Shown one piece after another: positions 1-6,130 of a stretch of 8,166 nt of DNA. The position numbers were made by a program, and so were the translations under genes. Under the pieces are notes generated by a model. The model made no database searches, had not been told where the DNA came from, and saw only the letters and a list, made by a program, of their open reading frames with translations. The stretch lies in the NCBI GenBank assembly GCA_016201185.1, contig JACQDG010000006.1:1-8166 (forward strand), read 5' to 3'. Source of the stretch: Acidobacteriota bacterium (lineage in GTDB: Bacteria; Acidobacteriota; Terriglobia; Bryobacterales; JACQDG01). The stretch's first letter is position 1; each line of letters begins with the position of its first letter.

Positions 1-608
1 TCGAGCGGCATTAGTTCCTTCATGATGTGCTGGATGGGGCACGCCGCGCCGCTCGCGTAGCCGACGACGATGCCCCGTTCGCCGACCTGCCGGCGCAAGG
101 CCAGGTATCCCTCGAGCTGCGGTTCGACCTTCAAGTGAGAAAAGATGTAACCAACCACCTCCAGGTCGCGGGGCTCGCGAATGGCGTGCTCGGTGATCCA
201 GGAGATGGAGGCGCCGCTCGCGAGCATTTCCTCGGTAAAGACGGTGGCGGTGCGGATGGAACCGAGCGGAGTCCGGTATTCGACCACCGTTTCCTGACCG
301 CGGCGGCACACCCGGCGGTCCACGCCTACCAGGGTCGTCTTGTAGGGGAGAACAGGAACCTGGTAGATGCCCAGTGCGCGGTCGACCATGTCGGTCTCGC
401 CCGGGCAGTCCGTGAAGTCCGGAATGACGGAATAGTAGCCCACCCCCAGCCGATCGCCGATTTCCATGAGGCTCAGGGAACGAAGCCCGGCAGGCAGGGT
501 CCTATCCCGCAGCCGGGCGCGATGCCAGAATTCTAGCCGGGGCACAAAAGGCAGCCGGTCCGGCGGTTCGCCCCGGATAGCGGCCAGGATGCGCTCGCGA
601 TCCGTCAT
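1..608 (-). CDS. URO-D family methyltransferase-like protein (partial, N-terminal part)
   Basis: The reverse strand is open from ATG at 608-606 to the window's left edge, giving 202 codons with no stop; the C-terminal half lies outside. The protein begins MTDRERILAAIRGEPPDRLP, the usual opening of the uroporphyrinogen-decarboxylase (URO-D/MtaA/CmuA) superfamily, and has the family-like TPLGS segment at residues 113-117. Members outside haem synthesis are mostly corrinoid-dependent methyltransferases (MtaA, MtbA, CmuA), and this divergent sequence next to a corrinoid operon fits them better than HemE. The HxC zinc-ligand region of the family would lie in the missing part, so activity cannot be judged. 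A G-rich stretch (GGGGGA) lies a few bases before the ATG as a modest ribosome-binding site; an upstream ATG at 624-622 is out of frame. It is transcribed divergently from the transporter at 733. The family is secure; the substrate is unknown. Confidence 0.85.
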   Translation of the reverse strand, partial: MTDRERILAAIRGEPPDRLPFVPRLEFWHRARLRDRTLPAGLRSLSLMEIGDRLGVGYYSVIPDFTDCPGETDMVDRALGIYQVPVLPYKTTLVGVDRRVCRRGQETVVEYRTPLGSIRTATVFTEEMLASGASISWITEHAIREPRDLEVVGYIFSHLKVEPQLEGYLALRRQVGERGIVVGYASGAACPIQHIMKELMPL

Positions 609-678
609 GTTTTCCCCCGTTCATCCTACCGCCATGCAGGGAAAAGAAAACCGGCCTTCGCAAAAAAAAACAACAGAC

Positions 679-711
679 TTGCCTGGATAGGCTCCCGGTC
701 ATCCCTATACA
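679..711 (+). promoter_or_regulatory. Possible weak promoter before the MFS transporter
   Basis: TATACA at 706-711 resembles a sigma-70 -10 box, and TTGCCT at 679-684 resembles a -35 box. The 21-bp spacer is longer than the usual 16-18 bp, so one of the two boxes is probably not used. The -10-like box sits between the arms of the inverted repeat at 689-726. Weak support; transcript start mapping would settle it. Confidence 0.25.
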
Positions 712-726
712 CTGGAGCGGGAGCCT
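689..726. repeat. Perfect 9-bp inverted repeat, candidate operator or RBS-masking hairpin
   Basis: AGGCTCCCG at 689-697 is exactly the reverse complement of CGGGAGCCT at 718-726, with 20 bases between. The right arm overlaps the Shine-Dalgarno-like GGAGCGGGAG (714-723) of the transporter whose ATG is at 733, and the loop holds the -10-like TATACA. Two readings fit. It may be a dyad bound by a transcription factor that overlaps the promoter, or, if transcription starts upstream of 689, an mRNA stem that covers the ribosome-binding site. It lies in the shared region between two divergent genes, where operators are common. The repeat is directly visible; its function is inferred. Confidence 0.5.
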
Positions 727-732
727 TCCGTC

Positions 733-2034
733 ATGAGCGTCAGCCCGTACCAGCAGAATCGGCTCGCCTGGCTGGTCGTTCTGCTTCTCTTCATTGGCTC
801 CGTCCTCAACTACGTGAACCGGGCAGTGCTCGGCGTGCTGATGCCGCAGATTCGCAGAGAACTTGTCCTGACCAACACGGACTACGGCCTGGCCGTAAAC
901 GCATTCCTCACGCTGTATATGGTTTTCTACGTTGTGGGGGGACGGTTGGCGGATCGGCTGGGATGCCGGCGTAGTTTCACCCTAACGATCATCTTCTGGT
1001 CAGTGGCCAACCTGTTGCACGCCTTCGCCCGGGGACTGCGCAGCTTGTGCTTCTTTCGGGCGCTTCTGGGTATGGGAGAGGGCGGCTATTATCCAGCGGC
1101 CATTCGGGGAGCGGCCGAGTGGTTTCCTGTCGAAAACCGCGCCAAAGCGGTGGCATTGCTTCTTTGCGGGCTCAGCGTAGGCGCCCTGCTCACCCCTCCC
1201 ATGGTGGCCTGGATCGCCATCCATCACGGCTGGCGGGCTTCTTTTCTGGCGACAGGAGCGCTGGGCTTTCTGCTGGTTCCTCCCTGGCTTATGCTTCACC
1301 GGCGCGTGAAGCAGATTTATGGCACGGCGGACCCGGCGCCGGCCTTCCGGCAAGAGGAAAAGGGCGCCTTGCCGGAAGAGAATCTCTCGTTGCTGGAAGT
1401 GCTGAAGCGGCGGAAATACTGGTGCCTGCTGATGGCCCGCGCCCTGAGTGACGCGGCCTGGTCTTTTTTCCTCTTCTGGATGCCCGGCTACTTTCAAGAG
1501 GTTCGGGGCTTCGATCTGCGGATGGTCGGCCGGTGGCTCTGGATACCCTATTTCAGCGCCGACGTAGGCGCCCTGGGGGGAGCTTGGGTGAGCAGCATGC
1601 TGATACAGCGCGGGCTGGGGTTAAACCGCAGTCGCAAGAGTGTCTTGATTCCTTCGGCAGCGCTGGCCGCACTGGGTGGGCTAGTTTACTTCCTTCCAGG
1701 ACCTTTTCTCGCTCTCGCGATGGCCAGCGTCGCTCTCTTCGGCCATCTTTCCTGGGCCTCCAACATCCATACCGTCATCAGCGAAATCACGCCGCCGAAA
1801 CACCTGGCTGTTCTCTATGGAATCACGGGAGCTGCGGGAACGCTGCTGGGCGCCGCATCCCAACCTCTGATCGGCCGCTCCGTCGATCTGGCCGGTTACG
1901 CACCGGCGTTCATAGGCGTCGGGGTTGCTTACGCGCTGGCGCTTGTTCTGCTTCTGGGCGCCGGGAAAATCGAGCGGATCCGGCGGATTCCGCCCCCCTC
2001 GACGCCCCATCCGGCCCTCCGCTCGGCGCTATAA
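733..2034 (+). CDS. MFS transporter, ACS family (hexuronate/sugar-acid-like)
   Basis: A 433-residue inner-membrane secondary transporter of the major facilitator superfamily, with the length and about 12 hydrophobic segments typical of that family. TM1 covers about residues 11-33 and leads into YVNR. The MFS motif A appears as GGRLADRLGCRR (69-80) between TM2 and TM3. FRALLGMGEGGYYPAAIR (108-125) is the anion:cation symporter (ACS) signature region. A charged central loop (about 190-228) separates the halves. The stretch RGFDLRMVGRWLWIPYFSAD (258-277) followed by GALGGAW resembles ExuT-type hexuronate carriers, so proton-coupled uptake of a sugar acid is the best guess; the ACS family also carries glucarate, tartrate and other organic anions. 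The start at 733 is supported by a purine-rich GGAGCGGGAG 9 bases upstream. It is divergent from the URO-D gene on its left and 105 bp upstream of the methyltransferase operon. The family is secure, the substrate is not. Confidence 0.9.
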   Translation: MSVSPYQQNRLAWLVVLLLFIGSVLNYVNRAVLGVLMPQIRRELVLTNTDYGLAVNAFLTLYMVFYVVGGRLADRLGCRRSFTLTIIFWSVANLLHAFARGLRSLCFFRALLGMGEGGYYPAAIRGAAEWFPVENRAKAVALLLCGLSVGALLTPPMVAWIAIHHGWRASFLATGALGFLLVPPWLMLHRRVKQIYGTADPAPAFRQEEKGALPEENLSLLEVLKRRKYWCLLMARALSDAAWSFFLFWMPGYFQEVRGFDLRMVGRWLWIPYFSADVGALGGAWVSSMLIQRGLGLNRSRKSVLIPSAALAALGGLVYFLPGPFLALAMASVALFGHLSWASNIHTVISEITPPKHLAVLYGITGAAGTLLGAASQPLIGRSVDLAGYAPAFIGVGVAYALALVLLLGAGKIERIRRIPPPSTPHPALRSAL

Positions 2035-2035
2035 T
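2030..2035 (+). promoter_or_regulatory. Consensus -10 hexamer (TATAAT) before the methyltransferase operon
   Basis: TATAAT at 2030-2035 matches the sigma-70 -10 consensus exactly and overlaps the stop codon of the transporter gene. No convincing -35 box lies 16-19 bp upstream, where the sequence is C-rich. If used, transcription would begin near 2042 and leave a leader of about 98 nt before the operon's first ATG at 2140. No riboswitch-like structure is evident in that leader. Perfect hexamers also occur by chance. Confidence 0.35.
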
Positions 2036-2123
2036 TGCCCCGTGAACGGCGCCTCCCCGCGATCCTCGAGCGCTGGGACTATTTCCCCTGGAAGCTGCCC
2101 GGCGCCGCGGCTTAAGATAAGAG

Positions 2124-2129
2124 AAGGAG
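2124..2129 (+). promoter_or_regulatory. Ribosome-binding site of the URO-D methyltransferase
   Basis: AAGGAG at 2124-2129 is a near-consensus Shine-Dalgarno, 10 bases before ATG 2140. It fixes the start of the operon's first gene, which has no further upstream in-frame start with comparable support. Confidence 0.7.
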
Positions 2130-2139
2130 CGAAAAGCCG

Positions 2140-3399
2140 ATGAGCAGCAGAGAGCGGGTGCTCGCAGCCTTGAACCATCGGCAGCCGGACTGCGTGCCGG
2201 TAGACTTCGGCGGCACGGCCGTCACAGGCATGCACGTTAGTTGCGTGGCGGCGCTGCGAGAGTATTACGGGCTCGAGAAGCGGCCGGTGAAGGTGCACGA
2301 GCCCTACCAGATGCTAGGCCTGATCGAGGATGACCTCATGGAAGCGCTGGACCTGGACGTGGTGGGCGTTTTCCCGCGCAAGACCCTGTTCGGTTTTCCC
2401 AACCGCAACTGGCGCTCCTGGCGCATGCCCGACGGTTTGGATGTGCTGGCGCCGGAAGACTTCCGCACCGCTGTGGATGAGAACGGGGATACGCTGATCT
2501 ATCCGGAGGGCGATGTGAACGCCGCCCCCAGCGGGCGGATGCCGAAGGACGGCTACTTCTTTGACACGATCGTGCGGCAGCAACCGATCGACGAAGAGAG
2601 GTTGAATCCGGAGGACAACCTGGAGGAGTTCACACCCGTCTCCGATGAAGATCTGGATTATTATTGCCGTGCCGTGAGAGAGGCGACTGGGACAGGGCGG
2701 GCGGTCATCGCCAATTTCGGCGGTACAGGGCTCGGCGACATCGCCTTGGTGCCGGCGCCCTTTCTGAAACGTCCCCGCGGCATCCGGGACATCACCGAAT
2801 GGTATATTTCCACGCGCACGCGGCGCGACTACATCCACCGGATCTTTTCCCGCCAGTGCGAGATTGCGATCGCGAACCTGGAAAAGATCCATGCCGCTAT
2901 CGGCGACGGCGTGGACGCCGTTTTCATTTGCGGCACAGACTTCGGGACGCAAACTTCCGCCTTCTGCTCGGTCGATACGTTCCGCGATCTCTACTTCCCC
3001 TACTATCGGAAGTTGAACGGCTGGATCCACCAGCACACGCGGTGGAAGACCTTCAAACACTCCTGCGGCTCGGTGGAGCGCTTCATCCCATCGTTCATCG
3101 AAGCGGGCTTCGATATTCTCAACCCCGTGCAATGCTCGGCCGCCGGCATGGACCCCATCCACCTGAAAAATGATTTTGGGGACCGGCTGGCGTTCTGGGG
3201 GGGCGGCGTGGACACGCAGCGCGTATTGCCATTCGGCTCTCCTGCCGAGGTGCGCGAGCAGGTGCTCCAGCGCTGCGAGATCTTCGCACAGCAGGGCGGT
3301 TTTGTCTTCAACTCCACGCACAACGTGCAGGCGAAGACGCCGGTGAAAAATATTGTCGCTATGATTGAGGCGGTGCGGGAGTTCAGCGGGCGCAACTAG
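2140..3399 (+). CDS. URO-D family corrinoid methyltransferase (MtaA/CmuA-like)
   Basis: A 419-residue cytoplasmic protein of the uroporphyrinogen-decarboxylase superfamily, somewhat longer than true HemE (about 350). It begins MSSRERVLAALNHRQPDCVP, the family opening. The later FKHSCGSVERFIP carries the H-x-C pair (His307, Cys309) that binds zinc in MtaA/MtbA-type methyltransferases. NPVQCSAAGMDP (328-339) and LAFWGGGVDTQ follow, as in the C-terminal barrel. Where many relatives have a third-ligand Cys near the end, this protein has FNSTHNVQ with His394, so an H-C-H metal site is plausible. It directly precedes a corrinoid protein (16-nt gap), which argues for methyl transfer between a substrate or acceptor and a corrinoid rather than porphyrin decarboxylation. 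It could be MT1 (methyl donor to corrinoid) or MT2 (corrinoid to thiol). Family and corrinoid link are strong; substrate and direction are unknown. Confidence 0.9.
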   Translation: MSSRERVLAALNHRQPDCVPVDFGGTAVTGMHVSCVAALREYYGLEKRPVKVHEPYQMLGLIEDDLMEALDLDVVGVFPRKTLFGFPNRNWRSWRMPDGLDVLAPEDFRTAVDENGDTLIYPEGDVNAAPSGRMPKDGYFFDTIVRQQPIDEERLNPEDNLEEFTPVSDEDLDYYCRAVREATGTGRAVIANFGGTGLGDIALVPAPFLKRPRGIRDITEWYISTRTRRDYIHRIFSRQCEIAIANLEKIHAAIGDGVDAVFICGTDFGTQTSAFCSVDTFRDLYFPYYRKLNGWIHQHTRWKTFKHSCGSVERFIPSFIEAGFDILNPVQCSAAGMDPIHLKNDFGDRLAFWGGGVDTQRVLPFGSPAEVREQVLQRCEIFAQQGGFVFNSTHNVQAKTPVKNIVAMIEAVREFSGRN

Positions 3400-3415
3400 G
3401 CTTTGAGGAGTCGAT

Positions 3416-4045
3416 ATGTCCGAATTGCACGACGCGATTTTGGAAGGCGACGCGAAAGCGGCGGTAGTGGCTGCCGAGCAGGCGCTGCAGGCGGGAGCGG
3501 ATCCCCTGGATCTGGTGCAGAGTCACATGGTGCCGGCCATGGATGAAGTGGGGCGCCGGTTCGAGTGCGAGGAATATTTCGTGCCGGAGCTCCTGCTGGC
3601 GGCACGGGCCATGAAAGGCGCGCTGGCGCTGATCCGCCCGCGGCTGGCGGCGGGAGGAGCCGAACCCTCCGCGCGTGTGGTGATCGGCACGGTGAAAGGC
3701 GACCTGCATGATATCGGCAAGAACATCGTGGCTTCGATGCTCGAAGGCGGAGGGTTTGAAGTGATCGATCTGGGCGCCGACGTCCCGCCAGAAAAGTTCG
3801 TTGCTGCGGTCAAGGAAAAAAGTGCGGATCTGGTTTGCCTCTCAGCCTTGCTTACGGTGACTATGCTTTCCATGAAGACCACCATCGAGGCCTTACGCGC
3901 GGCCGGCGTACGCGAGCAGGTGAAAGTACTGGTGGGAGGCGCGCCGGTGACGCAGCACTTTGCCGACCAGATCGGCGCGGACGGCTATGGCGAAAATGCA
4001 GCCGCGGCGGTGAGGCTGGCCCGGCGGCTGGTGGCTGCCGCCTGA
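3416..4045 (+). CDS. Corrinoid-binding methyltransferase protein (MtaC/MtbC/MttC-like)
   Basis: A 209-residue cobalamin carrier. Residues about 1-80 form the helical cap domain (B12-binding-2), with AMDEVGRRFE...YFVPELLLAARAM at 41-66. Residues about 86-209 are the Rossmann-like B12-binding domain. The lower axial ligand motif D-x-H-x-x-G is present as GDLHDIGKN, with Asp96, His98 and Gly101; His98 should coordinate cobalt. Further cobalamin-loop landmarks are SALLTVTM and VGGAPV (from Val173). Length and layout match stand-alone corrinoid proteins of methanol, methylamine and aromatic O-demethylase systems, and also the equivalent MetH module. ATG 3416 follows TGAGGAG (3404-3410) by 5 bases. 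It sits 16 nt after the URO-D gene and 34 nt before the alpha-galactosidase. It would shuttle a methyl group between the methyltransferases of this operon. No reactivating protein (RamA type) is seen in the window. Confidence 0.95.
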   Translation: MSELHDAILEGDAKAAVVAAEQALQAGADPLDLVQSHMVPAMDEVGRRFECEEYFVPELLLAARAMKGALALIRPRLAAGGAEPSARVVIGTVKGDLHDIGKNIVASMLEGGGFEVIDLGADVPPEKFVAAVKEKSADLVCLSALLTVTMLSMKTTIEALRAAGVREQVKVLVGGAPVTQHFADQIGADGYGENAAAAVRLARRLVAAA

Positions 4046-4079
4046 TCCGCCTCGGCCTGCGGAAGGAGCTTGTCTCCCC

Positions 4080-5627
4080 ATGCCAATCCATCCCTCGACG
4101 ATTCCCGCCCGCCTCGTCTTTTTCCTGGTTCTGGCGACGCCCGCGCTTCCGGCCAGGGACGCCGTGCGCTTTTTGCCGGACAAGAAACTCTGGGTGCTCG
4201 AGGCCGAAAACAGCTCATATGTATTAGGAGTGAATGAGAACCGGCAGCTCTGGTTTTTCCACTGGGGCGGAAGGCTCGAGCGGGACGAGGACCTTCCCGC
4301 GGCCCGGGCCTGGGCCGGCTTCGCCTTCGAAGACAGCGCAGGCATGACTACCGAAGAGTATCCTGCCTTCGGCGGCATGCGCTTCACCGAGCCTTGCCTC
4401 AAGATCACCTTCGAGGACGGGGTGCGCGACGCGGTACTGGTGTACGACTCCCACCAGGTGCGCGGCGAGACCCTCGAGATCCGGCTGAAGGACATCCAGC
4501 GCAGCCTCTTCGTTACGCTCAGCTATCGCGTTTTCCCGCGCGAGGGCATCCTGCGGAAACAAGCCGTCATCGAGAACCACGAGTCCCGGCCGCTGATGGT
4601 CGAGAGCGCGCAATCCGGTGTCTGGCACTTGCCGCCCGGCGCGGGCTACCGGTTGAGCTACCTGGCGGGACGCTGGGCGGGCGAAACGCAACTGACGCGC
4701 GAAGAAATCCAGCCCGGCAAGAAGGTGCTCGAAAGCCGGCGCGGCAACACCAGCCACCAGATGAATCCGTGGTTCGCCATCGACTCGAGCAACCGGGCCG
4801 ATGAAACGCACGGGCGAGTGTGGTTCGGAGCGCTCGGCTGGAGCGGCAACTGGAAGATCGTCATCGAGCAGACGCCGAACCAGCAGACGCGCATCGTCGG
4901 AGGTTACAACGACTTCGATTTCGGTTATCTGCTCAAACCCGGAGAGAAGCTGGAAACGCCGCCCTTCTACGGAGGCTTCACCGACCAGGGCTTCGGCGAG
5001 GCTTCGCGGATGCTGCACCGTTTTGAACGACGGGAAATCCTGCCGGACCGCGCCCGGCCGAAGCCGCGACCCGTGCTGTACAACTCCTGGGAAGCAACCG
5101 AGTTTGACGTGAATGAGGCGGGCCAGAAGGAACTGGCGGGGAAGGCAGCCAGGCTCGGCGTCGAGCTGTTCGTGGTGGACGACGGATGGTTCGGCAAGCG
5201 CAACGACGACCGCGCCGGGCTGGGCGACTGGTACGTGAACCGGACCAAGTTCCCTAACGGCCTCAAGCCGCTCATCGATCACGTGAACCGGCTTGGAATG
5301 AAGTTCGGCCTGTGGGTCGAGCCGGAAATGGTGAATCCCGACAGCGACCTCTACCGGCAGCATCCCGACTGGGCTATCCACTTCCCCGGCCGCCCGCGCA
5401 CCGAGGGCCGGCACCAGTTGATCCTCAACATGGCGCGAGAAGATGTGAAGGAGCATATCGTCAGCGCTCTGGACCGGCTGCTCGCGGAAAACAGCATCGC
5501 TTTCCTCAAGTGGGACATGAATCGCCACTTCACCGAGCCGGGGTGGCCGGAATTGCCACCGCTACGGAAGCCTTCGACCGGCTGCGCATTCAGGAAGGAT
5601 TCAGCTACGCCTACGCGCCAAAGGTGA
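4080..5627 (+). CDS. Alpha-galactosidase GH36, N-terminal and barrel part (frameshifted)
   Basis: This frame codes the first 515 residues of a glycoside hydrolase family 36 alpha-galactosidase. Residues 1-25 look like a Sec signal peptide (hydrophobic LVFFLVLATPALPA, likely cut after Ala25), so the enzyme would act outside the cytoplasm. A beta-sandwich domain follows, then the catalytic barrel: NSWEAT (335-340), VVDDGWFG (365-372, with substrate-binding Asp367/368), GLWVEPEMVNPDSD (410-423) and the nucleophile motif KWDMNR with Asp479. After about residue 490 (GWPE) the reading becomes non-homologous (ending PTRQR) and stops at 5627, because sequence is missing and the frame changes. The start has AAGGAG at 4063-4068, 11 bases upstream. 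The gene sits inside the methyltransferase operon. The product as read would lack the acid/base residue and the C-terminal domain, so it should be inactive. Confidence 0.85.
   Translation: MPIHPSTIPARLVFFLVLATPALPARDAVRFLPDKKLWVLEAENSSYVLGVNENRQLWFFHWGGRLERDEDLPAARAWAGFAFEDSAGMTTEEYPAFGGMRFTEPCLKITFEDGVRDAVLVYDSHQVRGETLEIRLKDIQRSLFVTLSYRVFPREGILRKQAVIENHESRPLMVESAQSGVWHLPPGAGYRLSYLAGRWAGETQLTREEIQPGKKVLESRRGNTSHQMNPWFAIDSSNRADETHGRVWFGALGWSGNWKIVIEQTPNQQTRIVGGYNDFDFGYLLKPGEKLETPPFYGGFTDQGFGEASRMLHRFERREILPDRARPKPRPVLYNSWEATEFDVNEAGQKELAGKAARLGVELFVVDDGWFGKRNDDRAGLGDWYVNRTKFPNGLKPLIDHVNRLGMKFGLWVEPEMVNPDSDLYRQHPDWAIHFPGRPRTEGRHQLILNMAREDVKEHIVSALDRLLAENSIAFLKWDMNRHFTEPGWPELPPLRKPSTGCAFRKDSATPTRQR
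5541..5566 (+). other. Deletion/frameshift junction in the alpha-galactosidase
   Basis: Upstream of here the GH36 sequence is in the frame ending FTEPGWPE; downstream it continues in another frame from TEAFDRLRIQEGF (ACG at 5564). Only 50 bases separate the Asp479 codon (5514) from that Thr codon, where about 215 are expected. The short repeated CCGG/GGCCGG words around 5538-5550 could have served as microhomology, but the lost sequence is not available to test this. Confidence 0.7.
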
Positions 5628-6130
5628 TGGAGGACTGGGTGACCGACGTGCCCAACATGAACCGCCGCAGCACGCCGCTCCGGTACCGGTTCCTGGTCGC
5701 CATGATGGGCTCGCTCGGCATCGGCGGCAACCTGAACATGTGGTCGGAAGCGGAGATGGCGGAGGCGGCGAAGCTGGTCGCCTACTACAAGCGAATCCGC
5801 GACGTGATCCAGCAGGGAAACCTTTATCGCCTGCTCTCGCCGCGCGAGAGCAGCCTCACGGCGAACCTCTACGTCTCAGAAGATGGCAAGCAGGCGGTCT
5901 TGTTCGCATTTCTAGACCACCAGCAGTTCAGCCGTCCCGCACCCGTTCTTTATCTCCGCGGCCTGAGCGAGGACGCCATTTACCGTGTTCACGCCATGGA
6001 TGACAAGCTCTTCGAGAAAAAAGAGACAGTGAGCGCGTCTTACTTGATGCATCACGGGGTGGAATTGCGGCTAGGCGGCGATTATGACAGTACTTCGGTG
6101 CTGTTTGAGCAGGTGGAAGGGCCGCGATGA
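5627..6130 (+). CDS. Alpha-galactosidase GH36, C-terminal fragment
   Basis: This frame carries the end of the GH36 barrel and the C-terminal beta domain. Homology starts before the ATG, at about 5564 (TEAFDRLRIQEGFSYAYAPK), and continues through MEDWVTDVPNMNRRSTPLRY, MMGSLGIGGNLNMW and a helix-rich stretch to LFEQVEGPR. The ATG at 5627-5629 is an internal Met of the ancestral protein (KVMEDW) and overlaps the stop of the N-terminal frame by one base (TGATG), so it is the most natural restart; it would yield 167 residues. No good Shine-Dalgarno lies at proper spacing. On its own this piece has no catalytic site. Its stop overlaps the start of the homocysteine methyltransferase by four bases (ATGA), a sign that the intact gene evolved as part of this operon. 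Confidence 0.7.
   Translation: MEDWVTDVPNMNRRSTPLRYRFLVAMMGSLGIGGNLNMWSEAEMAEAAKLVAYYKRIRDVIQQGNLYRLLSPRESSLTANLYVSEDGKQAVLFAFLDHQQFSRPAPVLYLRGLSEDAIYRVHAMDDKLFEKKETVSASYLMHHGVELRLGGDYDSTSVLFEQVEGPR

Larger units (their letters stand above)
4080..6130 (+). pseudogene. Disrupted GH36 alpha-galactosidase (whole locus)
   Basis: Read across both frames the locus gives about 683 residues, against roughly 730 for intact bacterial GH36 enzymes. The shortfall falls in one place, between the nucleophile Asp479 and the TEAFDRLRIQ segment. Family knowledge (about 70 residues between nucleophile and acid/base in Geobacillus AgaB) implies about 55 codons lost there, including the SCSGGGGR-like and WTSDN-like motifs, and the loss is not a multiple of three. 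The rest of both halves is well conserved, with no other stop or frameshift, so the damage is either recent or an assembly error. Confidence 0.7.

Noticed and set aside
27..536. 169-codon plus-strand open frame near the left edge
   Set aside because: It lies opposite the reverse-strand URO-D gene, which has clear family motifs over the whole stretch; the plus-strand translation is low-complexity and unlike any protein.
662..670. Run of nine A as a terminator for the reverse strand
   Set aside because: No stable hairpin adjoins it on the correct side, and it lies upstream of the reverse-strand gene, where a terminator has no obvious role.
2036..2139. Cobalamin or SAM riboswitch ahead of the methyltransferase operon
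   Set aside because: Only about 100 nt are available; no B12-box-like or SAM-riboswitch core was seen, only scattered GGCGCC palindromes.
2314..3321. 335-codon antisense frame inside the URO-D gene
   Set aside because: Long antisense frames are common in GC-rich genes; the sense strand has recognised motifs and a good ribosome-binding site, the antisense protein has none.
2140..3399. Haem-pathway uroporphyrinogen decarboxylase (HemE)
   Set aside because: The protein is longer, has the H-x-C zinc-site pattern of methyltransferases, and is followed by a corrinoid protein instead of haem genes.
4046..4063. Small hairpin (TCCGC/GCGGA) between the corrinoid gene and the galactosidase
   Set aside because: The stem is 5 bp with an 8-nt loop and no T-run follows, so it is not a convincing terminator; it may be chance.
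4224..5528. 434-codon antisense frame inside the alpha-galactosidase
   Set aside because: It is a GC-bias shadow of the conserved GH36 coding strand, with no recognisable domain or start context.
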